A DNA stretch of 41,298 nucleotides from JBDTNL01 sp039933785 (GTDB lineage: Bacteria > Acidobacteriota > Thermoanaerobaculia > Multivoradales > JAGPDF01): the NCBI GenBank assembly GCA_039933785.1, contig JBDTNL010000033.1:1-41298 (forward strand), read 5' to 3'. Position numbers and translations under genes: made by a program. The notes beneath the pieces are model-generated. The model ran no database searches and was not told the origin of the DNA. It was given only the letters and a program-made list of their open reading frames with translations. Position 1 is the stretch's first letter, and the number at the start of each line of letters is the position of its first letter. Below are positions 16,181 to 25,290 of the stretch, piece by piece.

Positions 16181-16938
16181 GCGCACACCGCTTCCGGCAG
16201 CCGGGCGCCGGCGTTCGGCGAGATCGCGGCGAGGAAGACGGTTTCCAGATCGCCCTCCGCCCGCAGCCTCTCGATCGCCGCCCGACGAACGATGCGACCG
16301 TCGTGCAGGATGACCACTTCGTCCGCCATAACCTCCACGTCTTCGGTGAGATGCGACGAGAAGATCAGCGTCGTGTACCGCTCCCGCGCGAGATCGCGGA
16401 GCTCTTGCCGGACCTCGTGGCGAACCCTGGGGTCGAGTCCAGCGGTGGGCTCGTCGAGCAACAACAGGCGCGGGCGGCGGGCCAGCGCGAGGACCATCAG
16501 CAGGCGCACGGTCTGCCCCCGGGAGAGTCCGCGCGCTTTTTGACCGGGGTGAAGGCCGAACCGGTTCAGCAGCTCTCGCGCGTACTCGGCGTCCCAGCTC
16601 GACGACAACCCGCGCGCGAATCGCAGATGCCATTCGATCGTCGCGCTGCCGTAGGGCGCCATGTCCTCCGACACCCAGGCAACCTGCTTCTTCGCTTCGT
16701 GCTCACGGCCGGGCATCGGCAAGCCGAGCACCTCGACCGTGCCGCTATCGGCGCGCACTAGGCCGAGGATCGCACGTAGCAGCGTCGATTTGCCCGCACC
16801 GTTGACGCCCAACAGGCCGAGCGTGATGCCGGCCTTCACCTCGAGGTCGACGGGGCCGAAATGAAAGAAGGGATAGTCGCGCTCGAGCTGCCGCAGGCGC
16901 AACGCCGGAACAGGTTCAGATTCGATTCTCGGGATCAT
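16177..16938 (-). CDS. ABC transporter ATP-binding protein
   Basis: The 253-residue ATPase carries Walker A GVNGAGKST, the signature LSRGQ, Walker B LLLLDEPTAGLDP and a switch histidine in SSHLTEDVE. It resembles the NatA/CcmA type that drives ABC-2 permeases. The start at ATG 16938 has GGAGG upstream and fits the family; the 45 further codons of open frame lack homology. First gene of an operon that continues with permease, ECF sigma and anti-sigma genes. The upstream gene on the same strand (BNR protein) ends 55 bp before. Confidence 0.93.
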   Translation of the reverse strand: MIPRIESEPVPALRLRQLERDYPFFHFGPVDLEVKAGITLGLLGVNGAGKSTLLRAILGLVRADSGTVEVLGLPMPGREHEAKKQVAWVSEDMAPYGSATIEWHLRFARGLSSSWDAEYARELLNRFGLHPGQKARGLSRGQTVRLLMVLALARRPRLLLLDEPTAGLDPRVRHEVRQELRDLARERYTTLIFSSHLTEDVEVMADEVVILHDGRIVRRAAIERLRAEGDLETVFLAAISPNAGARLPEAVCA

Positions 16939-16993
16939 TGTCTCTCTACCTCCGAGAACAAGATCCCTTCGCGGGCGAAAAGTTACACCCAGC

Positions 16994-18181
16994 TCAGCGA
17001 GGCAGGTCCGTCCAGCCGAGCGTCCCCCCCGCGATGGAACCCTTCTCCACCCAGGCGAAGACCAGCCGGTCACCCGAGCCCACCATCCGCGGAGTGCCTC
17101 CGGCGCGTCCGCCAGCGAGGTCGGCGACCCTCAGCGGCGCCCCCTTTCGCCCTGCGGCATCGAGCTTCTGCACTCGCAGCTCGGCGCCGTCGCCCTGAGG
17201 GGCGCGCCCGAGCCAACTCACCGCGGCCTCGCCGTCCGGCCCGAGCGCCACGCTCACGCGCCCCAGCGGCGCCGCGTCGTCGATCAGCACCGGCGAGCCG
17301 AAGGTCACCCCACCGTCGGTCGAGCGCGCGGCTTCGACTCGCGGCTTGTCGCTCGCTCCCGTGAACCAGGCGACCACCACCGTCTGGCCCGCCACGGCGA
17401 TCGCCGGACCATTCACCGGGCATCCCATGATCTTCCAAGCGTCGCGGTGCACGATCGTCGGCGTCGAAGCCTTGCCGTCGGCGATGCGCAGCACCGAGAT
17501 GTCCCGGATTTCAGACGCCGAGCGATCGCGGAATGCCACCCATGCACCGGCACCACTGGCGACTGCGGCGGTCTGGCAGCAATCGCAGACCCTTTCGTCG
17601 AGCACGGTCTCGACCGGCGGACCCGCCGCCTCGTTATCGAGTCTCCTCATGCGGAGCTCGGTCGCACCGCCCTTCACGGTCGAGCGTCCATCCAGCCAGA
17701 ACGCCAGGAGCCCCGAGCCGGCGGGCGCGAACGACACGAAGCCGTGCTCGCTCGCGCTGCGATCGGCATGCAACGGACCCAGGCGGGTCCATGTCTTCCC
17801 GCTGTCACTCGAGCGCGCCAATTCGATTCCGTAGCCGCCGTGGTAGCTCACCAGCCACTGGGCATAGAGCGCGCCCTCGGACGACTCAACGACGCCGGGC
17901 ACGTCGGCCCAGTTGGCGAGCAACTCCGGACCATGCACCACGGTCGAGGGCACGGACCAGCCGGCCGGGTTCCATCGCGCCACGCGCAGGCGCTTGCCGC
18001 CTGACCCGTCGGCCTCGAGCCAGGACAGCCAGGCCCCGTCACGCCCGGCAGCCAGCTGCGGGGCGGAGGCTCCAGCACCGACCGGCGGTGGCGAGAGTTG
18101 CAGCAAGCCCACGGCAAGCGCCGCTTGATCGATGAACCCGGCCAGCATTCCCGCGACGATCGCCCCAGTGCGAAAGACCAT
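16994..18181 (-). CDS. Exported BNR/sialidase-fold protein
   Basis: The 395-residue protein has an N-terminal hydrophobic signal or anchor (about 5-24) and then repeating beta-blade segments. Two Asp-box-like turns are visible (SSDSGKTWTRL and STDGGVTFGSP), which mark BNR repeats of the six-bladed sialidase fold. Conserved sialidase catalytic residues are not evident, so enzymatic activity is doubtful; such proteins often bind ligands at the cell surface. A C-x-C-C cluster (VCDCCQT) in the middle could bind metal or form disulfides. It is divergent from the metal ATPase gene, 61 bp away. Confidence 0.6.
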   Translation of the reverse strand: MVFRTGAIVAGMLAGFIDQAALAVGLLQLSPPPVGAGASAPQLAAGRDGAWLSWLEADGSGGKRLRVARWNPAGWSVPSTVVHGPELLANWADVPGVVESSEGALYAQWLVSYHGGYGIELARSSDSGKTWTRLGPLHADRSASEHGFVSFAPAGSGLLAFWLDGRSTVKGGATELRMRRLDNEAAGPPVETVLDERVCDCCQTAAVASGAGAWVAFRDRSASEIRDISVLRIADGKASTPTIVHRDAWKIMGCPVNGPAIAVAGQTVVVAWFTGASDKPRVEAARSTDGGVTFGSPVLIDDAAPLGRVSVALGPDGEAAVSWLGRAPQGDGAELRVQKLDAAGRKGAPLRVADLAGGRAGGTPRMVGSGDRLVFAWVEKGSIAGGTLGWTDLPR

Positions 18182-18242
18182 GAATCAACGCTAGCACCGC
18201 AAACGGCGCCGAGCCACAAAACCGCGGATAGACTGGCTCACG

Positions 18243-20567
18243 ATGAATCGCTGGCTCGTCGGGCTAACCCTGACCGGCATCGCTGGAGGAGCGATCGCTT
18301 GGTCGTTCGGAGCGACCCACGTCGCCAGCCTATTCTGGGCGGCCACCACCGCGGTCATGCTCGTACCGCTCACCTTCTCGGTGGTACGCGATCTTCTGCG
18401 CGGTAAGTTGGGCGTCGACATCATCGCGCTGCTCGCCATGGCGGGGGCGCTGGTGCTCGGGCAGTACGCGCCCGGGGCGATCATCGCGTTGATGCTCTCA
18501 GGCGGTCAGGCGCTCGAGGCCTTCGCCGATGCCCGGGCTCGCCGCGAGCTCGACGCGCTGGTGTCGCGAGCGCCGCGCGATGTGCACCGCTACGACAACG
18601 GCGAGCTCACCTCGCCGGCGATCGAGGACGTCCGCCCCGGCGACTTGCTGCTCGTCAAGACCGGCGAGATCGTGCCGGTCGACGGCTTCGCGGCCAAAGG
18701 CGCGGCAGTGCTCGACGAATCGGCGCTCACCGGCGAGTCGAGACCGGTGACTCGGGCCGAGGGCGATCCGGTGCGCAGCGGCACCTCGAACGCCGGCGGG
18801 CCCTTCGATCTGCGCGCCGTGGCGAGCGCCGAGCACAGCACGTACGCCGGCATCGTGCGCCTGGTGCAACAGGCGCAGACTTCCAAGGCGCCCTTCGTGC
18901 GTCTTGCCGATCGTTACGCGGTGATCTTTCTGCCGGTGACCGTGGCGTTATCCGGATTCGCCTGGTGGTGGAGCGGCGACCCGGTGCGGGCGCTCGCCGT
19001 GCTGGTGGTCGCAACTCCATGCCCGTTGATCCTGGCGGCTCCGGTCGCGATCGTCGCCGGACTGTCGCGCTGCGCGGCGCGCGGCATCTTGGTGAAAGGC
19101 GGCGCGCCGTTGGAAGCCTTGGGCCGTGCCACCATCCTGTTGCTCGACAAGACGGGCACCCTCACGACGGGACAACCGGCGGTGCGCGAGGTGCACGTCT
19201 ACGGCCAACATTCGGCGGACGAGGTCCTGCGCCTCGCCGCATCGCTCGACCAGGTCTCCCCGCACGTCTTCGCCGCACCGCTGGTCGGCGCCGCGCGCCT
19301 GCGCGACTTGCGGCTGGAGTTTCCAACCGGCGTCGAAGAGCATCACGGCGAAGGCATCGAGGGCGAAGTCGCCGGCGCGCACGTGGCGCTCGGCAAACTC
19401 GCCTGGGTGGCACGCGACCGGCCGCTCAGCGCCGCCATGCGCCAAGTGCGCCGGAGCACCGCGCTCGAAGGCACCTCGAGCGTATGGGTCGCGGTCGACG
19501 GCGAAACCGTCGGCACGCTGGTGCTTCACGACCCGATTCGGCCCGATGCGCGCGGCACGATTCGCGCCCTGCGGCGGTCCGGAATTCGCCGGGTCATCAT
19601 GATCACCGGCGACCACCCGGAAGTCGCGGAGACCGTTGGATTCGGCATCGGCGCCGACGTCGTGCTCGCCGAGCGCTCTCCCAGCGAAAAGGTGGAAGCG
19701 GTGCTGAGCGAATCGCAACGCGCCATCACCGTCATGGTCGGCGACGGGCTGAATGACGCTCCGGCCCTCGCCGCCGCCACCGTGGGCGTCGCCATGGGCG
19801 CTCGCGGCGCCACCGCTTCGGCGCAAGCTGCGGACGTGGTGCTGACGGTCGACCGCCTCGACCGGCTGGCCGAGGCCATGGCGATCGCCCGCCGTTCCCG
19901 CGGCATTGCGGTCCAGAGCGTCGTCGCCGGCATGGGCCTCTCGATCGCCGCCATGTTCGTCGCCGCGGCGGGCCGGCTGCCGCCCTTCGCCGGCGCCTTG
20001 CTGCAAGAGGCGATCGACGTCGCCGTGATCCTGAACGCGTTGCGCGCGCTCAGCGCGGGCCCGCGCGATGCCCAGCCGCCCGCGGCCGATCGCGACGTCG
20101 GCGAACGCTTCCGCGAGGAACATGCCTCGCTCCTGCCGCGAGTCGAAACCTTGCGCGCGGTCGCCGACCGATTGGACAGTCTTGCTCCCGAAGGCCTGCG
20201 CGCGGCGCTCGAAGAGGTGCGGAGCTTCCTCGATCACGACCTAATCCCGCACGAGCGCCACGAGGACGCTACGGTCTATCCGCTGGTCGCGCGGGTGCTG
20301 GGCGGCGACGATCCGACCGGTACGATGAGCCGCGCGCATCTAGAGATTTCGCATCAGGTGCGCCTCTATGGACGCCTGCTCGACGAGCTTCCCGCCGGAC
20401 CGTTAAGCCCCGAGGACAAGACCGATCTGCGGCGGCTGCTCTACGGTCTGCACGCGGTGCTGCGGCTGCACTTCGCCCAGGAAGAGGAGCAGTACTTGCC
20501 GTTGCTCAGCGACGGCGGCGAGATTCACGCACCAGCGGCGCCGGTGCGCCCGAACCAAGCGAATTGA
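18243..20567 (+). CDS. P1B-type metal ATPase with C-terminal hemerythrin domain (P1B-5-like)
   Basis: A 774-residue metal-exporting P-type ATPase. It has no N-terminal HMA domain. Seen in order: TGES (163-166), the transmembrane metal-site motif TPCP (258-261), phosphorylated D302 in DKTGT, ATP-site SPHV (339-342) in place of the usual SEHP, GDGLNDAP (500-507), two last membrane helices, then a four-helix hemerythrin-like domain (about 619-757) with H627, H665, H699, H737, H743 and E747 as likely iron ligands. TPC in helix 4 together with a hemerythrin tail defines the P1B-5 group, whose studied member in Sinorhizobium (Nia) responds to nickel and iron. The hemerythrin part probably senses iron or oxygen. 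No metalloregulator is adjacent. Confidence 0.93.
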   Translation: MNRWLVGLTLTGIAGGAIAWSFGATHVASLFWAATTAVMLVPLTFSVVRDLLRGKLGVDIIALLAMAGALVLGQYAPGAIIALMLSGGQALEAFADARARRELDALVSRAPRDVHRYDNGELTSPAIEDVRPGDLLLVKTGEIVPVDGFAAKGAAVLDESALTGESRPVTRAEGDPVRSGTSNAGGPFDLRAVASAEHSTYAGIVRLVQQAQTSKAPFVRLADRYAVIFLPVTVALSGFAWWWSGDPVRALAVLVVATPCPLILAAPVAIVAGLSRCAARGILVKGGAPLEALGRATILLLDKTGTLTTGQPAVREVHVYGQHSADEVLRLAASLDQVSPHVFAAPLVGAARLRDLRLEFPTGVEEHHGEGIEGEVAGAHVALGKLAWVARDRPLSAAMRQVRRSTALEGTSSVWVAVDGETVGTLVLHDPIRPDARGTIRALRRSGIRRVIMITGDHPEVAETVGFGIGADVVLAERSPSEKVEAVLSESQRAITVMVGDGLNDAPALAAATVGVAMGARGATASAQAADVVLTVDRLDRLAEAMAIARRSRGIAVQSVVAGMGLSIAAMFVAAAGRLPPFAGALLQEAIDVAVILNALRALSAGPRDAQPPAADRDVGERFREEHASLLPRVETLRAVADRLDSLAPEGLRAALEEVRSFLDHDLIPHERHEDATVYPLVARVLGGDDPTGTMSRAHLEISHQVRLYGRLLDELPAGPLSPEDKTDLRRLLYGLHAVLRLHFAQEEEQYLPLLSDGGEIHAPAAPVRPNQAN

Positions 20568-20597
20568 GGAGACTCGACCGCTGCCGCTGGCGCCCAA

Positions 20598-21989
20598 CTA
20601 GGGCGTGCGGCGGCGCCTGGCCATCATCCAGCCGGCAAGCGCCAGCACCGCACAAAGAATCGCCAGACCCGTCCCGCCAAGCGTCGGCACTTGCGTGATC
20701 GACACTGCGCCGATCGCGGTTGGATCGCTCGCCACCACCGCGGTGCCGGGGTCGCCGCCTCCGGAAGCTTGGGCCACGTTGGTTACCGTGGGCGGCGCCG
20801 CGGGGTCCACGGTCACCGTGAGCGTGATCGGCGGATAGCTCGCGCTGGCGACGATCGCGTCAATGCTGGTGCAGCCGAGCGCCGCGGGGCCGGGCACAGA
20901 GGGCGGAACCGAGCACGTCCAGCCGATGCCGGTCATCCCGGTGGCCGTGAGGCCGGCCGGCAGCGAGTCGGTCACCGTCACCGTGCCCACGGTCGCCCCA
21001 GTGCCCACATTGCTCACCGTGATCGTGTATTGCTCGCCCGTGACGCCTTGCTGGAATGCCCCGGCGTGCGTCTTGGCGATGGCGAGCGCCGGCCCGTTCA
21101 CCGTGACCGCTGCCGACGCGCCGGCGCTGCTGAGTGCAATCAGTCCGAAGTTGCCACCGTCGAAGTCGTAGGTCAGGGCGCTGGTGTTGTTGTTCTTCAC
21201 GCCAAAGGTGTCGCCCTGAACGGTGACGGAGAACTGGCAACTCGAGGCCGCGGCGAGATTCAAGGCGGCCATGCTGACCGAGGTGCTTCCCGAGGTCGCG
21301 GTCACGGCCGCGGCGTTGGTGACTCCCCCGGCCGCCGTCAGGCAAGCGCCGGCAAGTCCGTTGGGCGTCGCGACGCTCAGACCGGCCGGTAAGGCATCCG
21401 TGAAGGTGAAGCCGATGAGCGCGGAGGGTCCGGGGTTGTCGACCGTGAAGGTGAGCGTCGTCGAACCGCCCACGGGAATCGTCGGGCTACCGAACGCCTT
21501 GGCGAGCGTGGCTGGAGGCAGCACCTGCAGGGTCGCGACCAGGCTGGGGCCGCCAGTCCCGCCTTCGGTCGAGGACGGTGCGCTGCTCGTGTTGTCCTTC
21601 TGACCTGGCGTCGTCCCGGTGACCTCGACGGTAATGGTGCAGGATTTGCCGGTCAAGATGGTTCCGCCGACGAGGCTGAACGAGGTCGCACCCGGCGTCG
21701 CGGTCAGCGTACCGCCGCAGCCGTTCGTCGCATTGCTCGGCGTCGCGACGACCAATCCAGCGGGGAGTGCGTCGGAGACCGTGACCCCCGTCGCGTCCTC
21801 GAAGCCGCTCTGCTCGTTGAGCGTGAGGCCGACGGTCGCGGTGCCGTTGACCAGAATCGCCGGGGTCGAGAAGAACTTGCTGACCGTGGGCGGCGGCGCC
21901 TGCGGCGTGCCTGCCATCAGCGGCGCGCACCAAATCCAGCCCAGCCCGACCCCCAGACATGCCAACGACCTGCCGCGACTTGGATTCAT
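20598..21989 (-). CDS. DUF11-repeat surface protein with IPTL-CTERM tail
   Basis: The 463-residue protein has a signal peptide (to about residue 27, LMA-GTP), three to four DUF11-type beta-sandwich repeats (each with a V-DxLPAGL-type turn, e.g. VSDALPAGLVVATP and VTDSLPAGLTATG) and a C-terminal tail: VPTLGGTGLAILCAVLALAG plus MMARRRR. The tail fits the IPTL-CTERM sorting signal: short motif, membrane helix, basic end. Such proteins are processed and anchored or released at the cell surface. The signal reads VPTLGGTG, where members usually have IPTLSEWG. It follows the M3 peptidase gene by 42 bp on the same strand. Confidence 0.85.
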   Translation of the reverse strand: MNPSRGRSLACLGVGLGWIWCAPLMAGTPQAPPPTVSKFFSTPAILVNGTATVGLTLNEQSGFEDATGVTVSDALPAGLVVATPSNATNGCGGTLTATPGATSFSLVGGTILTGKSCTITVEVTGTTPGQKDNTSSAPSSTEGGTGGPSLVATLQVLPPATLAKAFGSPTIPVGGSTTLTFTVDNPGPSALIGFTFTDALPAGLSVATPNGLAGACLTAAGGVTNAAAVTATSGSTSVSMAALNLAAASSCQFSVTVQGDTFGVKNNNTSALTYDFDGGNFGLIALSSAGASAAVTVNGPALAIAKTHAGAFQQGVTGEQYTITVSNVGTGATVGTVTVTDSLPAGLTATGMTGIGWTCSVPPSVPGPAALGCTSIDAIVASASYPPITLTVTVDPAAPPTVTNVAQASGGGDPGTAVVASDPTAIGAVSITQVPTLGGTGLAILCAVLALAGWMMARRRRTP

Positions 21990-22031
21990 GCAGTCTCCCG
22001 AAAGGGCTCAGCCTGATCCTACCGCCACACT

Positions 22032-23831
22032 CTAGCGCTCGGTGGCCTCGATTTCGTCCACCATCCCACGAATGACGTCGAAGCCGCCGCGCCAGAAATC
22101 CTTGTCCTTCGGATCGACCCCGACCTCGGCCAGAACGTCTTCCGGCCGTGCACCGCCACCCCAGGCGAGCAGGCGCAGATAGCCCGCCTTGAACGCCTCG
22201 CCCTCGGACTGGAAGCGGCGATAGAGCGCCAGCACCAGCAGCTGGCCGAAGCTGTACGCGTAGCAATAGAACGGCGTCGAGTAGATGTGCGGGATCGACA
22301 CCCACTCGTGGCGGAACTCGTCCGGCACGTCGACGGCATCGCCAAACTGCTCACGCAAGAGGTCGAGGTACATGGCCGAGATCTCGTCGGTGCTCTTGCC
22401 CTCGACCACGGCGTCGTGGGCCCGGCGCTCGAAGAGCACGAAATACGCCTGGCGCAAGACGGTCGCATAGATGTCGTCGAGCGCCGCCGCCAGGAGCTCG
22501 CGGCGCGCCAGCGGATCCTTCTCCTCGCCGAGCAGGCGATCGGTGAGCAGGATCTCGGCGAACACCGAAGCGGTCTCGGCGAGCGGCAGGGACGAGTGCT
22601 GGGTGTGAAGCGAGTGGTCCTCGGCCATCATCGAATGAATGGCATGGCCCAGCTCGTGCGCCAAGGTCGCGACGTCGCGCACCCGTCCGGTGTAGTTCAT
22701 CAACACCCACGGCGTGAAGGACGGAGCCACCGTGGCACAGAACGCGCCGCCCTTCTTGCCCTTGCGCAACTCGCCGTCGAGATGACGCTCGGCGAAGACG
22801 CGCTCGGCCTGTTCGGCGAAGCGCGGATGAAACGAGCGGAACGTGTCGAGCACCAGCGCCACCGCTTCGTCCCACGGCACCTCGCGACGCGAGGCGGCGA
22901 TGGGCGCATACAAGTCGTAACGCCGGAGCTTCGTCGCGCCCGGCTGCACCCACTTCGCTTTCAATCGAAAGTAGCGCCTGAACACATCGGCGTTCTCGCG
23001 CGCCACTTCGAGCAGCGCGTCGACCGCTTCATCCGGGATGTCGTTGTCGATGTTGCGCACCGCGATCGGCGACGAGAACCCGCGCAGGCCGACGTTCTCG
23101 TTCGTCCAGTCGCGCACCCGGTGGGCGTAGATCTGCCCGAGCAGTGTGGCCTGTTCGCCGAATACGCGGTAGAGCTCGCGGTATGCCGCCTCGCGCTCGC
23201 TCGCGTCGGGAGAGTAGGCGTACGACATCAATGCATCGCGCGACAGCGTCTCCTTGCCCAGGGCGCTGTCGATGGTGAACTCGAGCTTGTTGGTTACCAT
23301 CGAATAGACGGTAAGCAGGCCGCTCATGCCATCCGAGTCCTTCAGGTTGATGATCTGCTCCGAGGTCTCGGCCAAGGTGTAGGGCTTGAGTCGCCGCTGA
23401 TCGCGCAGTTGATGCGAAAAGTCGGCGTGTCCGGCCAGGCCCTGGAGCATTCGCTCGGCATCCGCATCGTCGAGCTCCTTCCACCAGAGGCCCAGGAAGA
23501 GCAGCCGATTTCCGTAGGCGGTGAGAACCTGATGCACCCGGCTCCGCAAGGTGAGCGCCGGGGTCGACTGCGTGTCTGCCGCGAACCACAGGGAGGCGTA
23601 CGAGCCGAGGATCTGCATCCTCTCGCTGAGGCGCTCGAAACTTCGCAGCAACTCGAGCAGCTCGTCCGGAGAGAGCTCCGGACGAAGTCGTGGACGCCAC
23701 GACTCGATCGCCTCGACACCGCGTTCGATCTCCGCCAGACAGCTGGAAAGTGTCGTTTCACTGGCGTCCGGGAGAAGCTCAGTGAGATCCCAGGCGCCGA
23801 GGCTGTATTTGCTTTCGACGGTCTTGTTCAT
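22032..23831 (-). CDS. pepF: M3-family oligoendopeptidase (PepF-like)
   Basis: A zinc metallopeptidase that cleaves short peptides in the cytoplasm. The 599 residues contain the HELGH zinc motif about two-thirds along, followed by LAETASVFAE, whose glutamate completes the site, and the late YCYAYSFGQLL segment of the oligoendopeptidase F family. I prefer ATG 23831 (MNKTVESKYSLGAWDLTELL) because homology begins there; ATG 23870 would add 13 residues, has no ribosome site, and its coding sequence would overlap the -35 element of the divergent arsR-type gene. Confidence 0.9.
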   Translation of the reverse strand: MNKTVESKYSLGAWDLTELLPDASETTLSSCLAEIERGVEAIESWRPRLRPELSPDELLELLRSFERLSERMQILGSYASLWFAADTQSTPALTLRSRVHQVLTAYGNRLLFLGLWWKELDDADAERMLQGLAGHADFSHQLRDQRRLKPYTLAETSEQIINLKDSDGMSGLLTVYSMVTNKLEFTIDSALGKETLSRDALMSYAYSPDASEREAAYRELYRVFGEQATLLGQIYAHRVRDWTNENVGLRGFSSPIAVRNIDNDIPDEAVDALLEVARENADVFRRYFRLKAKWVQPGATKLRRYDLYAPIAASRREVPWDEAVALVLDTFRSFHPRFAEQAERVFAERHLDGELRKGKKGGAFCATVAPSFTPWVLMNYTGRVRDVATLAHELGHAIHSMMAEDHSLHTQHSSLPLAETASVFAEILLTDRLLGEEKDPLARRELLAAALDDIYATVLRQAYFVLFERRAHDAVVEGKSTDEISAMYLDLLREQFGDAVDVPDEFRHEWVSIPHIYSTPFYCYAYSFGQLLVLALYRRFQSEGEAFKAGYLRLLAWGGGARPEDVLAEVGVDPKDKDFWRGGFDVIRGMVDEIEATER

Positions 23832-23863
23832 CGGCTGGAATTCTTTCACCTTGAATATGTCAT

Positions 23864-23892
23864 TTGACACTTACGTAAGCATTGACTTAATC
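23864..23892 (+). promoter_or_regulatory. Promoter with palindrome ahead of the ArsR-type gene
   Basis: TTGACA at 23864-23869 and TTAATC at 23887-23892 are 17 bp apart and lie just before the GTG start at 23901, giving a very short leader. The perfect 10-bp palindrome CTTACGTAAG (23870-23879) sits in the spacer, a usual place for an ArsR-family operator, so autoregulation is likely. The M3 peptidase gene begins in the other direction 33 bp from the -35. Confidence 0.55.
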
Positions 23893-23900
23893 TTCCGGCC

Positions 23901-24221
23901 GTGGACGCTGCTCTCAAAGCAATCGCCGAGCCCCGCAGGCGTCAGATCCTCGCTCTGGTGCGCGCCGAGGAGCTCTCGGCCGGAGAAATCGCTGCCCAGT
24001 TCGACATCAGCCGGCCGGCGATCTCGCAGCACCTGACGGTCCTCAAGGAGGCCGGGCTGGTGCGCGAGCGGCGCGAGGGCACGCGCCGGCTCTATCGGGC
24101 GGTGCCGCAGGCGCTCGGCGAGCTCAGGCGCTTTCTCGAGGACTTCTGGGACGAACGGCTCGCCACGTTGAAACACGAGGCCGAGCGAAAGGAGAGATCC
24201 AAACATGGATACCGCCGCTGA
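23901..24221 (+). CDS. ArsR-family transcriptional regulator
   Basis: A 106-residue winged-helix protein: AEPRRRQILALVRAEELSAG, then EIAAQFDISRPAISQHLTVL as the recognition helix-turn-helix, then the wing and an effector helix. It lacks the C-x-C metal site of arsenic/cadmium sensors, so it probably belongs to the non-metal branch that pairs with SRPBCC proteins. The start is GTG 23901. Its end overlaps the SRPBCC gene by 17 bp, a common arrangement in which the partner gene is the regulated target. Confidence 0.9.
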   Translation: MDAALKAIAEPRRRQILALVRAEELSAGEIAAQFDISRPAISQHLTVLKEAGLVRERREGTRRLYRAVPQALGELRRFLEDFWDERLATLKHEAERKERSKHGYRR

Positions 24222-24672
24222 CGTCAAGTCGGTCGATCGCGAGATCGCGATCGACGCGAAACCCGAGACGGTCTGGGAATTGTTGGTGAACCCGAGCGAA
24301 ATGATCCGCTGGATGGGGCAGTCCGCGACGGTCGACCTGCGACGCGGCGGCGCCTATCGCGTACAAGTCATCCCCGGCAACGCCGCGAGCGGCGAATTCG
24401 TCGAAATAGACGCTCCCCACCGGCTGGTCTACACCTGGGGATGGGAGGGCAACGCCAACGTGCCGCCCGGTTCGACGACTCTGGTCTTCGAGCTCGTACC
24501 CGCGGGCAAGGGGACCCTTCTCCGCTTCTCCCACCGGGATCTGCCGAGCGCCGAAGCGGCCACCTCGCACGCGCACGGCTGGAGTCATTACTTCGAACGC
24601 CTCGTCGCTACGGCGGCGGGTGGAGAGCCGGGCCCCGACCCGTGGATCACCGGCCCGATGGCCAAGAGCTAA
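24205..24672 (+). CDS. SRPBCC/AHSA1-domain protein
   Basis: The 155 residues follow the AHSA1 branch of the START/Bet v1 fold: IDAKPETVWELLVNPSEMIR at the N-terminus, a GAYRVQVIPG strand, YTWGWEG in the middle and a long C-terminal helix with WSHYFERL. These proteins bind hydrophobic ligands in a deep cavity; the ligand is unknown here. The gene overlaps the ArsR-type regulator by 17 bp and has GGAGAG ahead of its ATG, so the two form one transcript. Confidence 0.88.
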   Translation: MDTAADVKSVDREIAIDAKPETVWELLVNPSEMIRWMGQSATVDLRRGGAYRVQVIPGNAASGEFVEIDAPHRLVYTWGWEGNANVPPGSTTLVFELVPAGKGTLLRFSHRDLPSAEAATSHAHGWSHYFERLVATAAGGEPGPDPWITGPMAKS

Positions 24673-24714
24673 AGAAGCGGGGTTGTCAGCCGATGGCGCG
24701 CCGAGGGCCAGTCG

Positions 24715-25290
24715 ATGAACCCGCTTCGACGCATTCCATTGTTTTTCGCTCTCTGCGCGCTGGTCCTCGCCTTGACGTCCCACCGGGCCCTCGCTGAGGA
24801 CCGCGACGGCCAGCACGACTTCGACTTCGAGATCGGCACCTGGAAGACCCACCTCTCGCGACTCCTCCATCCATTGACGGGCTCCACGACTTGGGTCGAG
24901 ATGGACGGCATCACGACCGTCCGCAAGGTCTGGGACGGCCGCGCCAATCTGATCGAGCTGGTGGCTGACGGGCCCAGCGGCCACTTCGAAGGCCTCAGTC
25001 TCCGCCTGTACAACAGCGCGACCCGCCAGTGGAGTCTCAACTTCTCCCACAGCGGCGACGGGAACCTGAGCCAACCCACCATCGGTCAGTTCAAGAACGG
25101 TCGCGGTGAGTTCTACGATCAAGAGACCCTGAACGGCCGCGCGATCTTCGTGCGCTTCGTGATCTCGGACATCACGGCGACGTCCTGCCACTTCGAGCAG
25201 GCATTCTCGGACGACGGCGGCAGGACTTGGGAAGTAAACTGGCGGGCCACCGACACGCGAGTGAGCGATGAGCCCGGAAAAACCCACTGA
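24715..25290 (+). CDS. Exported lipocalin-like (DUF1579-type) protein
   Basis: A 191-residue precursor with a signal peptide (MNPLRRIPLFFALCALVLAL, cleavage near ALA-EDR). The mature start HDFDFEIGTWKTHLSRLL is the typical first strand of DUF1579/lipocalin-like proteins, and the rest is a chain of short beta strands ending with DGGRTWEVNWRATDTR. Probably periplasmic; ligand unknown. It begins 42 bp after the SRPBCC gene and its last 23 bp overlap the methyltransferase start, which suggests a shared transcript. Confidence 0.65.
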   Translation: MNPLRRIPLFFALCALVLALTSHRALAEDRDGQHDFDFEIGTWKTHLSRLLHPLTGSTTWVEMDGITTVRKVWDGRANLIELVADGPSGHFEGLSLRLYNSATRQWSLNFSHSGDGNLSQPTIGQFKNGRGEFYDQETLNGRAIFVRFVISDITATSCHFEQAFSDDGGRTWEVNWRATDTRVSDEPGKTH

